NCBI GenBank assembly: GCA_016785225.1
Contig: JAFBJZ010000357.1
Coordinates: 3,588,501 to 3,652,500 of the forward strand
DNA from: Psettodes erumei
Taxonomy: Eukaryota; Chordata; Actinopteri; Pleuronectiformes; Psettodidae
Reading direction: 5' to 3'
DNA length: 64,000 nucleotides
Part shown: positions 47,578-54,850 of the stretch, in pieces
How positions within the stretch are numbered: position 1 is the first letter of the stretch
How the letters are laid out: each line of letters starts with the position of its first letter
Notes under the pieces: model-generated
Databases searched by the model: none
Seen by the model: the letters and a program-made list of their open reading frames with translations, nothing else
Told to the model about the DNA's origin: nothing
Made by a program: the position numbers and the translations under genes

Positions 47578-49263
47578 GAGTGCATCAGCTTTAGTACATA
47601 TCATCTATGGACATGCAGTAACACTTGTCACCAGACAGTAGACAATACTTTTGGAAATTTGTAACACAACAGTATTGGATGTCGCACACTTTAACCAGAC
47701 AGTGTTAATGCCACCATGTATTTTACCATCAGAGAGTGGTGGAGTGGCAACGCTTTAAAACATTTTCCCCGAACTGGCGGATGCTGGTCACGCGCTCGCG
47801 TCAGTCCCTCACCTCTTCTCCACCGTCTCCCCTCTCCTCATTAAAGTGCGACGGCAACGTGTGGCCTCAGAACGGACTCCAGCAGACACGGGCCAGCCGC
47901 GTGCTGCCGGACACGCGTCACGGTAACGTGTCGCTGATACCGCTGCGCGGCAGTGAGAATGAGATGCGGAACAGCGTAGCAGCTTTCAGCCAAGACCCAC
48001 TCGCTGTGAGTCAACCCACCAATCACTGGGACTATTCTCCGACCAACCGGGCGGCTCGGTCTAAAGCTGCAACCTAATCAGAGACATTCACGCTGAACAG
48101 GTGCTCCAGACCCTCAACCTTGATCCCTATCAGCAGAGCAGATTTGCACTCGGCTTATACGAGTTGCACAATATGTGTTTTACATTGGATTTCTGTTCAG
48201 AGCGCAACTGTTTCATGAGAAGCTCTGCATCAGTTTTATTTTTGCTATTCCTTCTTGACAAAAGGAGAACAGGAGTCGGGGTCGCACCTGTGCAGGATTG
48301 ATAAGCTCTGTTCCATGATTCATCTCTGATTTAATCATCATGACAGGGTCTGGGTTCCTGAACTGTGAGTTCTGACCAAAAATAGTAAAACACACACACA
48401 CACACACATACAGACTGTCTGTGTGTGTGTCTTTCAGGAGTCCGGATCCAAGGACAAGAGAATGAATTACTAATTTGTGTCAGAGTCTAAGAATGTTCGA
48501 GGGCCCAGACAGACAGCTGCATCTTCACATTGCAGGAGGTTTTGGACTGAGTACTGGCAAAACAGAATTACAACCGACCGAGCAAAACACCGAGCAAGCA
48601 ACAGAAACAAAGAACGCCGCGTTTGAGGTGAACGCACGCCTGCGGGCAAGCCGTGTTTCACAGCGCCGCTGCCATATTAGCTCACAGAGGCACGCGCGAG
48701 ATCCGGGGGCAGGAATTTGACAAAACATGAGCGCTGTCGGTTTGTAGGAGCATATTTGAAGCGGCGACGTTAAAGTGGACCTGTTCAGCATCGTCAGTAT
48801 CGCCCTCTCCATCTTTCCTCTTATTTTCATGGAAAAATTGAGTGCAGCCATGCGAAAGAATTCACTCTGAGCTCAGTCCGGGTGCCGTGGGACCAGACGT
48901 CCACAATCTGACGATGCAGTTGTCTCCTCCTGCTGTTTGTAAGCTTTATTGCTGGGACAGCAGCGGAAGCTGGGTTTGTGATTTGTGTTGGTGTAGATGA
49001 GGGTGGATAGTGATGTGGTGCAGTGACCATGTGTGTTTGTCTGCATTACACTCACTGACGCCTCACACGCGTGTGTGAGAGAGATAGACGGGATGGTTGA
49101 CTGTTAATAACCTCTCCAACTCTTTTGAATTCTAACACGACTGAACGTAAACCGACCTTCCTCTTTCTTCTCACAACCTGTTTCCCCTCTGTCGTCATCA
49201 CCCCCGTGGGTTTGAGTCTCACCTCTGCCGTTTATCTTTCAGCTCTGTAGAGACGTTCGATAA
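22870..49263 (+). CDS. arap1: ARAP1 (ArfGAP, RhoGAP, ankyrin and PH domain protein 1), whole gene
   Basis: Thirty-two coding exons join in frame to 4779 bases, giving 1592 residues (human about 1450). All introns are GT-AG with matching phases. Domain order: SAM (about 7-70); long Pro/Arg/Glu-rich linker; PH1 (482-570); PH2 (590-675); ArfGAP with zinc ligands C697, C700, C717, C720 and catalytic R725; ankyrin part (812-869); PH3 (892-995); PH4 (1005-1095); RhoGAP (1110-1290) with arginine finger R1137 in GIYRKSG; RA (1318-1415); PH5 (1428-1535); conserved tail. The order is that of ARAP1. By family knowledge it is a phosphoinositide-activated GAP for Arf and Rho proteins at endosomal and Golgi membranes, affecting EGFR traffic. 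The start has a strong context (gccgccATG). The extra length lies mainly in the N-terminal linker. All catalytic residues are present, so the gene looks functional. Each exon is listed below. Confidence 0.95.
23886..26583 (+). other. arap1: ARAP1 intron 1 with unassigned exon-like segments
   Basis: This 2.7 kb intron has CpG-rich parts. A strong donor-like GGACAG|gtaatg at 24858/24859 could end an alternative first exon for a form lacking the SAM domain. No phase-compatible cassette exon was found. Confidence 0.6.
26584..26732 (+). CDS. arap1: ARAP1 coding exon 2: linker
   Basis: Codes for residues 339-388. It begins SPSPVKMDGEE and ends ALPARRLSQPPHEF. The acceptor follows cccctttgcccctcag and the donor is A|gtaagt. 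Only this acceptor satisfies the phase left by exon 1. The joint with exon 3 (HEFRLPSLDDTSDEYED) resembles the human RLFPEFDDSDYDEV region. A Met at 345 could start a short form. Confidence 0.8.
27482..27567 (+). CDS. arap1: ARAP1 coding exon 3: acidic linker
   Basis: Codes for residues 389-417: LPSLDDTSDEYEDPDLVTAG and on to NAPNR. The acidic DTSDEYED corresponds to human DDSDYDEV. Donor AGG|gtgaga. Confidence 0.88.
27651..27733 (+). CDS. arap1: ARAP1 coding exon 4: linker
   Basis: Codes for residues 418-444 plus two bases, including SSWCSDDELLGDD. The intron before it is only 83 bases; acceptor cctcctgcag, donor GA|gtgagt. Confidence 0.85.
28031..28180 (+). CDS. arap1: ARAP1 coding exon 5: start of PH1
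   Basis: Codes for residues 445-494 plus two bases. The end, VIKMGWLDKNPPQG, is the first strand of PH1 and nearly matches human VIKAGWLDKNPPQG. Donor GG|gtagga. Confidence 0.95.
28336..28425 (+). mobile_element. Possible teleost repeat fragment in ARAP1 intron 5
   Basis: gagtcaagtcagttcattca, then aacatttacaacaaccaata and agagtgctctacaaagagat, resembles a common fish repeat with a tcaagtcaa start and gtgctttaca end. It is diverged. Confidence 0.35.
28512..28538. repeat. (TG)n next to ARAP1 exon 6 acceptor
   Basis: 27 bases of TG, separated from exon 6 only by ttctctgctgcag. In RNA this is a (UG)n tract in the position of the polypyrimidine tract. Confidence 0.95.
28551..28620 (+). CDS. arap1: ARAP1 coding exon 6: PH1
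   Basis: Codes for residues 495-518, ALYYQRRWVKLDVDYLRYFD and NDK. The length of 70 bases means that skipping would shift the frame. Donor AAG|gtaaca. Confidence 0.95.
28689..28726. repeat. (TG)19 abutting ARAP1 exon 7
   Basis: 38 bases of pure TG run to within four bases of the exon 7 boundary, with only gggag between. There is no pyrimidine tract of normal type at this 3' splice site. Confidence 0.97.
28731..28848 (+). CDS. arap1: ARAP1 coding exon 7: PH1
   Basis: Codes for residues 519-557 plus one base, IYSKGIISTAFITNVTSVGE through FRAESE. The only AG available is in gggag|ATC. Aligning with human NKDAYSKRF suggests that the preceding GAG was once codon one, so the acceptor appears shifted by three bases. 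Skipping this 118-base exon would shift the frame. Donor G|gttggt. Confidence 0.88.
29012..29196 (+). CDS. arap1: ARAP1 coding exon 8: end of PH1, start of PH2
   Basis: Codes for residues 558-619. It contains the PH1 C-terminal Trp (NDWVTVLQDC) and the start of PH2 (GYLELKGLRSKLYTVV). Donor GAG|gtgagt. Confidence 0.95.
29358..29464 (+). CDS. arap1: ARAP1 coding exon 9: PH2
   Basis: Codes for residues 620-654 plus two bases, including GVGITSIDMNVGNVKDSD and FDLTTPYRIF, almost identical to human. Donor AG|gtaccg. Confidence 0.96.
30303..30502 (+). CDS. arap1: ARAP1 coding exon 10: end of PH2, ArfGAP zinc finger
   Basis: Codes for residues 655-721. EQWVDAMRNAIGEAL closes PH2. The ArfGAP module begins with VAERIWA and the zinc finger C697-x2-C700-x16-C717-x2-C720, all four ligands intact. 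Acceptor tctctccgcag, donor G|gtttgt. Confidence 0.97.
30709..30745. repeat. (GT)n next to ARAP1 exon 11 acceptor
   Basis: 37 bases of GT, followed by acttgcag and then exon 11. It is the third (UG)n tract at a 3' splice site in this gene. Confidence 0.96.
30754..30839 (+). CDS. arap1: ARAP1 coding exon 11: ArfGAP catalytic arginine
   Basis: Codes for residues 722-750, GEHRGLGPSISKVRSLKMDR and onward. R725 in EHRGLG is the catalytic Arf GAP arginine. Skipping this 86-base exon would remove it and shift the frame. Donor CAG|gtacat. Confidence 0.97.
31051..31233 (+). CDS. arap1: ARAP1 coding exon 12: ArfGAP C-terminal part
   Basis: Codes for residues 751-811: VFLLLGNERVNSFWAANVPP, RRRFITNKYRQGKYRKYHPL and GNQTELNN. 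It is an exact multiple of three bases. Donor AAC|gtgagt. Confidence 0.97.
31234..38124 (+). other. arap1: ARAP1 intron 12 (6.9 kb)
   Basis: The largest ARAP1 intron, at the ArfGAP-to-ankyrin boundary. It holds (CA)n at 31572-31595 and 32198-32229, (TTC)n near 32425-32450, (CTC)n near 32819-32846, (CT)n near 34481-34516, (GT)n at 36051-36078 and 36317-36351, and a CpG-rich segment near 32900-33240. No phase-compatible coding exon was found. Confidence 0.8.
32880..33240 (+). promoter_or_regulatory. arap1: CpG-rich segment in ARAP1 intron 12, possible internal promoter/first exon
   Basis: A CpG-dense block embedded in CpG-poor intron. It contains cctctcttgcaag (acceptor-like) at about 32901-32914 and a strong donor CGCCAG|gtgagg at 33029/33030. 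The 115-base segment between them does not keep the ARAP1 frame as a cassette, so an alternative first exon or a poison exon are the options. Function is inferred only. Confidence 0.3.
38125..38299 (+). CDS. arap1: ARAP1 coding exon 13: ankyrin region
   Basis: Codes for residues 812-869 plus one base. ALCVNVQCSDVLETLSLIFC and GADVNC, then HSLAVAHSQPLQAELVSLN, fit the short, divergent ankyrin repeats of ARAP proteins. Donor G|gtacag. Confidence 0.93.
38695..38829 (+). CDS. arap1: ARAP1 coding exon 14: start of PH3
   Basis: Codes for residues 870-914. HNGFLFKTASMARAVTERKG is PH3 strand one and loop. Acceptor tttccggcag, donor G|gtgtgt. Confidence 0.94.
38962..39097 (+). CDS. arap1: ARAP1 coding exon 15: PH3
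   Basis: Codes for residues 915-959 plus two bases: FSRRWCMLNDGTFSYYESDR and ALKASEIVCLAVDAPERHG. Donor GG|gtacgc. Confidence 0.96.
39309..39331. repeat. (CT)n forming the exon 16 polypyrimidine tract
   Basis: An uninterrupted CT tract followed by gtag at the exon 16 acceptor, so here the microsatellite itself serves as the polypyrimidine tract. Confidence 0.9.
39335..39437 (+). CDS. arap1: ARAP1 coding exon 16: end of PH3
   Basis: Codes for residues 960-994: YDHTFELYSESERLYLFGTD and HKEWVKSIAK, with the PH C-terminal Trp. Donor AAG|gtaggt. Confidence 0.96.
40164..40356 (+). CDS. arap1: ARAP1 coding exon 17: PH4
   Basis: Codes for residues 995-1058 plus one base. FERIGRLKCKDG and VGWFALVGSTLHAYL match human FERLGRLPYKAG and EGWFSLSGSELRAVF. 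Donor T|gtgagt. Confidence 0.95.
40447..40492 (+). CDS. arap1: ARAP1 coding exon 18: PH4 (46 bases)
   Basis: Codes for residues 1059-1073, IQQDNEVLVLVERG. It is a small exon separated by a 90-base intron from exon 17; human reads IQGDSENQVLVLVERR here. Donor AG|gtgaga. Confidence 0.94.
40791..40954 (+). CDS. arap1: ARAP1 coding exon 19: end of PH4, start of RhoGAP
   Basis: Codes for residues 1074-1128: LYIEGERKLDFAGWCGAIQ, then TDIPVIVHSCIDYITQC, the RhoGAP first helix. Donor G|gtgaga. Confidence 0.96.
40955..42137 (+). other. arap1: ARAP1 intron 19
   Basis: Noncoding intron of 1.2 kb with a pyrimidine-rich block at about 41285-41510. Nothing else stands out. Confidence 0.85.
42138..42350 (+). 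CDS. arap1: ARAP1 coding exon 20: RhoGAP arginine finger
   Basis: Codes for residues 1129-1199. LTSEGIYRKSG holds the arginine finger R1137. HQVDDVSNTLKRFFRELEEG is the next conserved block. The exon end, DAGTWLTTA, aligns with the human DLPDGLFTRAQRLTWLEAS region. Donor G|gtaact. Confidence 0.97.
42553..42658 (+). CDS. arap1: ARAP1 coding exon 21: RhoGAP
   Basis: Codes for residues 1200-1234 plus two bases, including YQLLLNRLPRVNKATLQALI and NHLY. Donor TG|gtgaga. Confidence 0.96.
42737..42884 (+). CDS. arap1: ARAP1 coding exon 22: RhoGAP
   Basis: Codes for residues 1235-1284. MNLHNLAIVFGPTLFQTDGK is the conserved RhoGAP asparagine-containing helix. The intron before it is only 78 bases. 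Donor GAG|gtcaga. Confidence 0.97.
43544..43627 (+). CDS. arap1: ARAP1 coding exon 23: RhoGAP to RA linker
   Basis: Codes for residues 1285-1312, VDEQQLKKQLEEITVIIQW and onward, a charged helix matching human VDEEELRKQREEITAIV. An exact multiple of three bases (84); skipping would keep the frame. Confidence 0.94.
43766..43843 (+). CDS. arap1: ARAP1 coding exon 24: start of RA domain
   Basis: Codes for residues 1313-1338, including GGHFICTVYLEEKMDTEEQH. Donor AAG|gtgacc. Confidence 0.95.
43981..44098 (+). CDS. arap1: ARAP1 coding exon 25: RA domain
   Basis: Codes for residues 1339-1377: SMTAAELTWEILDRRNI and KDKEYWSCWEVSDKEEM. Donor G|gtgaga. Confidence 0.96.
44099..44899 (+). other. arap1: ARAP1 intron 25
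   Basis: Noncoding intron of 801 bases; I see nothing else in it. Confidence 0.85.
44900..45013 (+). CDS. arap1: ARAP1 coding exon 26: end of RA domain
   Basis: Codes for residues 1378-1415: RPLHYQERVLPILHSIGADS and LLIKKHLAMEAMIVYL. Donor A|gtaaac. Confidence 0.96.
45111..45256 (+). CDS. arap1: ARAP1 coding exon 27: start of PH5
   Basis: Codes for residues 1416-1464. KHGMMKFREERSILGLGL and GGFHDRYFILNSSSFRMYKE are nearly identical to human. Donor AGA|gtgagc. Confidence 0.97.
45361..45443 (+). CDS. arap1: ARAP1 coding exon 28: PH5
   Basis: Codes for residues 1465-1491: REWLVKNLKVYLGIKKKL and RSPT. It lies 104 bases after exon 27. Donor TG|gtgagt. Confidence 0.95.
45863..45992 (-). mobile_element. 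tRNA-like SINE remnant in ARAP1 intron 28
   Basis: Read on the minus strand, gagcggtagtacg (A-box-like) is followed by ttcgattcc (B-box-like; + strand 45939-45947). Between them lies the perfect 14-base palindrome gaccgccggcggtc at 45950-45963. The spacing between boxes is short for an intact tRNA, so a decayed tRNA-derived SINE is more likely than a tRNA gene. Confidence 0.3.
46019..46078 (+). CDS. arap1: ARAP1 coding exon 29: PH5
   Basis: Codes for residues 1492-1511, CWGLTVVYESKKQDRPERQQ, matching human CWGFTVVHETEKHEKQQ. Donor TG|gtgagt. Confidence 0.95.
46079..47463 (+). other. arap1: ARAP1 intron 29
   Basis: Noncoding intron of 1.4 kb with a CpG-rich part at about 46090-46440. No coding segment was found. 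Confidence 0.85.
47464..47527 (+). CDS. arap1: ARAP1 coding exon 30: end of PH5
   Basis: Codes for residues 1512-1533, WYLCCDTQSEMREWYATFLS and IQ, with the PH C-terminal Trp. Its donor is followed by (CA)n at about 47546-47575. Confidence 0.96.
47847..48005 (+). CDS. arap1: ARAP1 coding exon 31: conserved C-terminal tail
   Basis: Codes for residues 1534-1586. GNVSLIPLRGSENEMRNSVA and AFSQDPLA match human GSVSLIPLRGSENEMRRSVAAF. The donor GCT|gtgagt sits inside a frame that would otherwise run on for 24 codons to a stop at 48075-48077. Confidence 0.94.
49243..49263 (+). CDS. arap1: ARAP1 coding exon 32: last six codons and stop
   Basis: After the acceptor tttatctttcag comes CTC TGT AGA GAC GTT CGA TAA. 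Joined to exon 31 it gives DPLALCRDVR-stop, closely matching human DPLSLLRNV-stop. This makes it the likely normal terminus in spite of its small coding size. A donor-like GGAAAG|gtaaga follows at 49280/49281, so the 3' UTR may contain an intron. Confidence 0.82.
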   Translation, partial: LCRDVR

Positions 49264-52200
49264 CGGCCGCTGCAGGAAAGGTAAGACAGCAACACAAATT
49301 CTGCCCCGATTAAACAGACTGCGACTCGTGTGTCAGCAACGTTTTACGCCCGAGTTTTCAGTGAAAGGAAAAGTAATGCGAGCGCATCATGGTGGATCAG
49401 AAGCCAGAAGAAGGAAACCGTGTTCTCTCGCAGCTATTTTTCAGTTCACGATGACGTTATGACTCAATGCAATGATTAATGATTAAAGGACAGTCGAGTG
49501 GAATTTATTTCCTGGTGATGCTTAAGTTTTCATGCTGGCGATCATTAAATCTCACTGTGGCTCATGACTAAAAGCAGACGGCTCAGACTGTCATTACTGA
49601 CTGAGTCTCTGCTGATGCACTAATCGTTTCAGCACTGTGTGATCCTCACATTGATGATAGGCTCATTATTGAAGTTCTCAGTCAAGAAAAAGTTCCAAAA
49701 AAACGCTGTTTCCAGTCTAATCGAAAGAAAAAAGAACTTATAGATTAACCAGTAATGAAAACAATCATTAGATGCAGTAAAGTAGACTTGCATGACACGT
49801 GGCTTGACTGAAATCCACACAGCGTGCAGTTTAATTGAAAGTTAAAGCCTTTTCTTTCATCTTAATCTGCTGGTTTATTTGTCAGGCTGTGTATTTTCCG
49901 ATCATCTGCTCTCCTGACCTCTGCTTATTGAGTCCACATCATGACAGCAGCCTCATATTTGGTTGCCATGGCTGCAGGAGATTCGTAGCGCGCAGACGAA
50001 AATTTCAAGCTTGATCTCTCTGGGGACTTTGAAAATGCTGTGGAACTGATTGTGTGAAAAGCCGCTTGACAGTTTCACTAAGTCGCCTCAGTCTGCTGTA
50101 ACGGATCAGAACAAAACATGTGAAAATGTTTAATTCTTGGTCTGGATGTTTGTTTGTTAAAGGGCGGATGGTCCGGCCTCATCGGATGATCTCTGAACCT
50201 CCCTGTGACATCATCCTGTGACTGTACGGACCAGAGTGACGGACGCCCGCGCGGTATCTGGATCACGGCCTCACACTGCTGCGCCGAACAAGAATTGAAA
50301 ACTACACGGACACCAGGATTGCTTGTAAAATATCACGCACAAGAGACTTTGACTTGATGTCCAGCGGACGCAGATGTGAGCTGCGGCACTAAAATGAAAG
50401 ACGGGTAGTTTGAAGGACGATGGCCACCCTGAAGACTTCCTACATGGCTTCCGGTTCGACGCGGAGCACGTCTGCGCCCAAATGTTGCTCGGGCTCCACC
50501 GCTCCGCGGCGCGCGGCTCAATCCCTGCGTGGTCTTACGCGGCGGGGGCAGGAAAGACGCGCTGAGCAGAGGCCTGAGTCAGCGCTTAGCAAATCTGTTA
50601 GAAAGTAGCCGTTCGCTGACGTGCAGCTGAATGGGATGTTTTTCGCTCTCTTTCTCTACTACTGCTCTTTGAATTGTGGGGAGGATCACCCAGCCATTCA
50701 AAAACCGAATAACCGCTATTAGGCAAAGCTGATGTCATTGGAGCCTGAGACTTGATTTTTAACTGGTCCCAGTGGAGTTTGTTCCACAGAGACAAGACTG
50801 GGACTGACAGGAAGCTGAGCATTGACAGCTGATGGATCAGTGTCTGTCACACCGCGGGACGTTTGCCAGCATCGTGTAAAATGAGGAACTCAATGAGAGC
50901 TGCATTGTGTGTATGTGCTCGTGCCCAGTGTGCATAAACTGTGTGTGAATATATTGTGAGACATGTTTTGCCTTGTAAGAAATTGTGTCTTTGGAGGAAG
51001 TGAAGGAAGGCGAGGCGTGTGCTGGAAAAATTTGTACTTTTTAAAAAAAAATTAAAGATTAAAAAAAGAAAGTCACAGGTGAGGGCAAACATTTTTGGAA
51101 TAAGAGGTAAAATATGCAAAGCGCTTGATTTTTTTTTTTTTTAATTGTCTTTTATTCCACGGTCTTGCCCTGGCCTGAGTTTTTGTGTCGCTGTGCTCTG
51201 TCATCTCTTCTCCTTAGGGAGGCTTAGAGACAGTGTACAGTAAGTGGGCGGTTCTGTCGTTAATCAGCAGTATTTATGCAGGCTTGGGTTTGACGGGTGT
51301 CTTTTTTTTTTTTTGTTCGTCATGCACGTAGTGTTTAGTAAACAACAGCAGTTTGTTCATAAACTCCAGAACAGGGCACGCAGTCATTAAGCACAAGGAA
51401 CAAATTGAAGTGCACGAGCATCCTGCATCATTGCACTTGGGTCCAAACGTGTATATATGTTTTGTCTGAAGAGTTACCCTGAAAACCGCTGCCTTGCCAT
51501 TTGCATTGAACATCGGCCTTCCTCACTACCTTGTAGTGTTGCCGCCTGTATGCCACCTGTTTCCTTGTAAACATGTTTTTGTATTTATTTGGACAGCAGA
51601 GGACGCTCCACCTCTGTTGGTGAGGCATCACGGTGTTCGGCTAAATGTTTAAACCACAGCACCTGTGAAAATGTGTATATACAGTACAGTGTATGAGTGA
51701 GTGTGTGTGTGTGTGTGTGTGGGGGTGCATGCGTGCTCAGACCTCAGCAGAAATCAAGAGAAAAGTCCACTCTGTGTAGTAATGTTACTACAGTGTCTGC
51801 AGAAAGTATCATCCCGACATTGATTGATTGATTGTTTTATAACACTGATGTACTTTAAGGAAACTTCATCATCAAGTAAATCAAATAAAGTAAATATCCA
51901 CAAATTGATCAAAATCGGACACCATCAGTTAAGCTCTGACGCTGCACAGATACTGCGAGTGAGCGACTCGACCTGAGGGGCCTGTTGCAGAGAACAGTCG
52001 CCTAACACGACGCTGCCTTCACCGGCTTTCATTTGGGGATGGCCACGCACGGTGCGTGACGTTCAACGATCGCAGCATTCGGTATTTTTGTTTAACAGCC
52101 CGGCTGTTGCGTGCACCTTGCCTCTCGTCGTACAAAATCTGTAGTGGGCCTCCTTTTACTTGTGTCATTATGGTGGCAAATTAACACTATTTGTTACTTT

Positions 52201-52545
52201 CTCATCATTTCTTTTCATGATCAGATGGATCTCGCCGTATCTTTTAAGGCTCATTTAGTTCTTTGGAAATTTTTTATGCGTCTTCCCCATGAATGATGCC
52301 GTCCAGCTAACTCACTGATTTGTTACAAAGATTTCGTCTTCGTAATTTTTATGAGAAGTTTAATTTGTGTTTTTTTTTAACTGAACATCCTTAGTGCATC
52401 TTAGTGTTCTAAAACAGTAGTATAAAAGTCCAACGGGGGATGTTGAACACTTATTTGCAGTGTATATTCTCTCTTTTCTTATTCTTCATTTTACTGATTT
52501 TCACATCTCTGAAACTCTAATAAACACAGTCAGCTAGTAAGCTTG
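49264..52545 (+). other. arap1: Probable ARAP1 3' UTR
   Basis: No coding exon is seen. AATAAA at 51894-51899 and 52519-52524 and ATTAAA at 51051-51056 are candidate poly(A) signals. The extent depends on which is used and on whether the donor at 49281 is real. Confidence 0.5.
52519..52524 (+). terminator. arap1: Candidate ARAP1 poly(A) signal
   Basis: AATAAA followed about 25 bases later by acgtgtgtgtgcgtgtgtgtgttg, a GT-rich downstream element. It is the best-formed cleavage site after the ARAP1 stop codon. Confidence 0.5.
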
Positions 52546-54039
52546 TCTACGTGTGTGTGCGTGTGTGTGTTGTCTTTCTCAACTTGCATGTAATGATGGT
52601 GCACATGGTTCCTTTTCCTCAAAAAAACGAGGGTTTTATTCCCAAAAGGTTGATGCCCTCCAGCTCTCCCTGGCCCTCGTGGTAATCCACATATTCTTCT
52701 CCAGTGCCTTTATGAAAGTAATGTACAAACACATACACACATGTACACAGTCATACTCTAATCTGTGCTCCAGGGTCAGTGTGACAAGACAAGCTGTGCT
52801 ACAAACGCACACTGCGCGTTACACGTGTACATATCATATACTGTAAGAACAGATATGGAGGGACAGAAACTTTTGCGAAGCCTGCGGGTTTCATGAAAAA
52901 GTCGTGCCATGCTACAACCATCAAATGGAAGCCTATAGATGTGCTTCGAGGAAAAATGTCAAGAGTGTGTGTGTGGGTGGGAGAGCCCTGAGGAGGTTTC
53001 CTCTGTGTGTGTGTGTGAGTCACGGTGGTCCACCAGCTCCACGTTCATTCTTCTAAACAGAGCTGACACATCAGGGTCACTCTGTCCCTGGAGACACACA
53101 CCGGAGAGCCCCGCCAGGGCCTCACACACAGGAGACCTTCACTAATCTGTTCACACACACGCACAGGAGACCCAGCGGGGACGAGCACACACAGGAGGAT
53201 GCTCAAACATGCACTCACAAACGCACACAAACACTAAAATGGCCTTTACTACATAGGTTATAGTGGCAGTTACATAAAGCGGAGGGATGATGATGGATGA
53301 AGGGCCACGCGTTGGAAGATGGAGATAAAGTCAAAACTGAGGAAATAAATTTCAGGGGCGGACCTGCGGGGCGACAGAGCACGCCAACTGCCAGGACCTG
53401 CCAGCCCACCTGCTGGCTCCCAAAAACAAGATGCAAATTTTCACTGAGCACAGTGCGCCACTAGTCCACAAATAGACAAACAATAGGAGGGCCAACAGCA
53501 GCCACCAGCCTGCCACAGCAATCTGGACATCCACCTGCGTGAACCAGTTTTCATCATTTCCACTCAGAGCACACAGCAACGAAAAAGCAGCGTGAGTGAC
53601 TGACACGTAAATTGGCTTTCCCTGCATGCTGCACTGCATCGGCAGACACGGGGGCTTCTTTTATGTGAGCTTCACAGCCTTAACCGTGTCAGCGATGGGA
53701 AGGCCGTGTGAGTCTGAGTCCATAATGACCGACTGCAGTCATTGTTTGGCCAGATATATAGTGCACCTGATTTTATTGTGGTGCACTGTAGAGCCCACAT
53801 TTTTCTCTGGGCAGGGCATCGACTTTTGATTCAGAATAGCACATCAAAACCCCTAAATTATAATTTGCAAAGTGATACAAAATAATTGTTAATAACTCAT
53901 CATCAGTCATCACACAAACAAATAAGCAAAAACTGAACATTATAATAAGCAAGGTAGGATATTTGTATTTGTTGACATTTTGTTATGTAGGAATACTTCC
54001 TGTTTCATCATGAAATCTCTTACTACAGTGTTTACGGTA

Positions 54040-54400
54040 GTTTTACTTCCTGCTTTTTGTATTCCCCTCCTTTGTGATCACCTGCCCTGCCCTGATTAGT
54101 TCACCTGTGTCTCATTGTCTTCTCCCAGCTTGATTCTCCCCTCTGTTTACACTTCATTATGTTCTTCGGCTTTCAAGTTGCACCCTTCAACAGTCTCAGT
54201 TTCTTTCTTCTTTTTTTCATAGTCCCAGGTTTTATTTTGTTTTTGGACGTCCAGCATATTTCCCAGCTTATCTCCTGGTGTTTGGGATCTTTGCACGTTT
54301 TGGACTCTATCTCGGCCTGGTCAGCAAATGTAAGACACTTTACTTTTTTTTCTTCTATTCAATCTCCTTCAGCCTGCAACTGGGCCTTCAATCTCATTTC
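54040..54400 (+). mobile_element. Probable diverged teleost interspersed repeat (LTR-like)
   Basis: The order ctgattagttcacctgtgtc, cattgtcttctcccagcttg, tagtcccaggtttt, cacgttttggactctatctc is familiar from a widespread teleost repeat with LTR-like character. No coding part is attached. The match is from memory. Confidence 0.4.
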
Positions 54401-54814
54401 CTTGCATTTAGACATATGCTGAACAAGCATATATAAAAGGAGCATTCAGACAAGACATAAAAGCATCAAACATGGCAATAATATGATTAATTAAGGGGCT
54501 TCTCATGTATTCTGTTGGATATTTTGGTGGATTTAGGGTTGTTATTGGCCATATGTGCTAATGTTTTTGTCACATTCAATTCTGGTTTGAATGTGACTTA
54601 ATTTTGATTGGTTTTTAACACAGACCCAGTAGCTGGATTTGTCTAGTAGCTGTTATCCTAGTCGTCTTTCACTGACAAACACATTTGCTGGGACCAGACC
54701 TTCAATAATACCATTACAGCTTAATATTTACAGTCACGATCAGATTAAACTAAATTTGTACAGTTAATTTTTTGGTAGTTCTCCTCAGTAATATGAAACT
54801 CTGTTGTCCTTCTC

Positions 54815-54850
54815 CACACAAGGGGCTACACAAATAAAATTAGATTTGCC
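54815..54850 (+). mobile_element. Short teleost repeat tail
   Basis: ggggctacacaaataaaatt is the familiar end of a common teleost retroelement tail. Similar tails lie at 5441-5490 (ggctctacaaataaagctga). Confidence 0.4.

Noticed and set aside
47736..48077. Uninterrupted open frame running to 48077 as the ARAP1 C-terminus
   Set aside because: The part before 47847 is intron, and the part after 48005 does not match the family, whereas splicing to 49243 gives a conserved terminus.
53750..53800. A 12-base match (tctacagtgcac, minus strand) to the start of miR-139-5p, within a small inverted repeat, near where mammals have PDE2A with mir-139
   Set aside because: The match ends after 12 bases, the stem is too short and interrupted for a microRNA precursor, and the orientation is opposite to that expected from PDE2A synteny.
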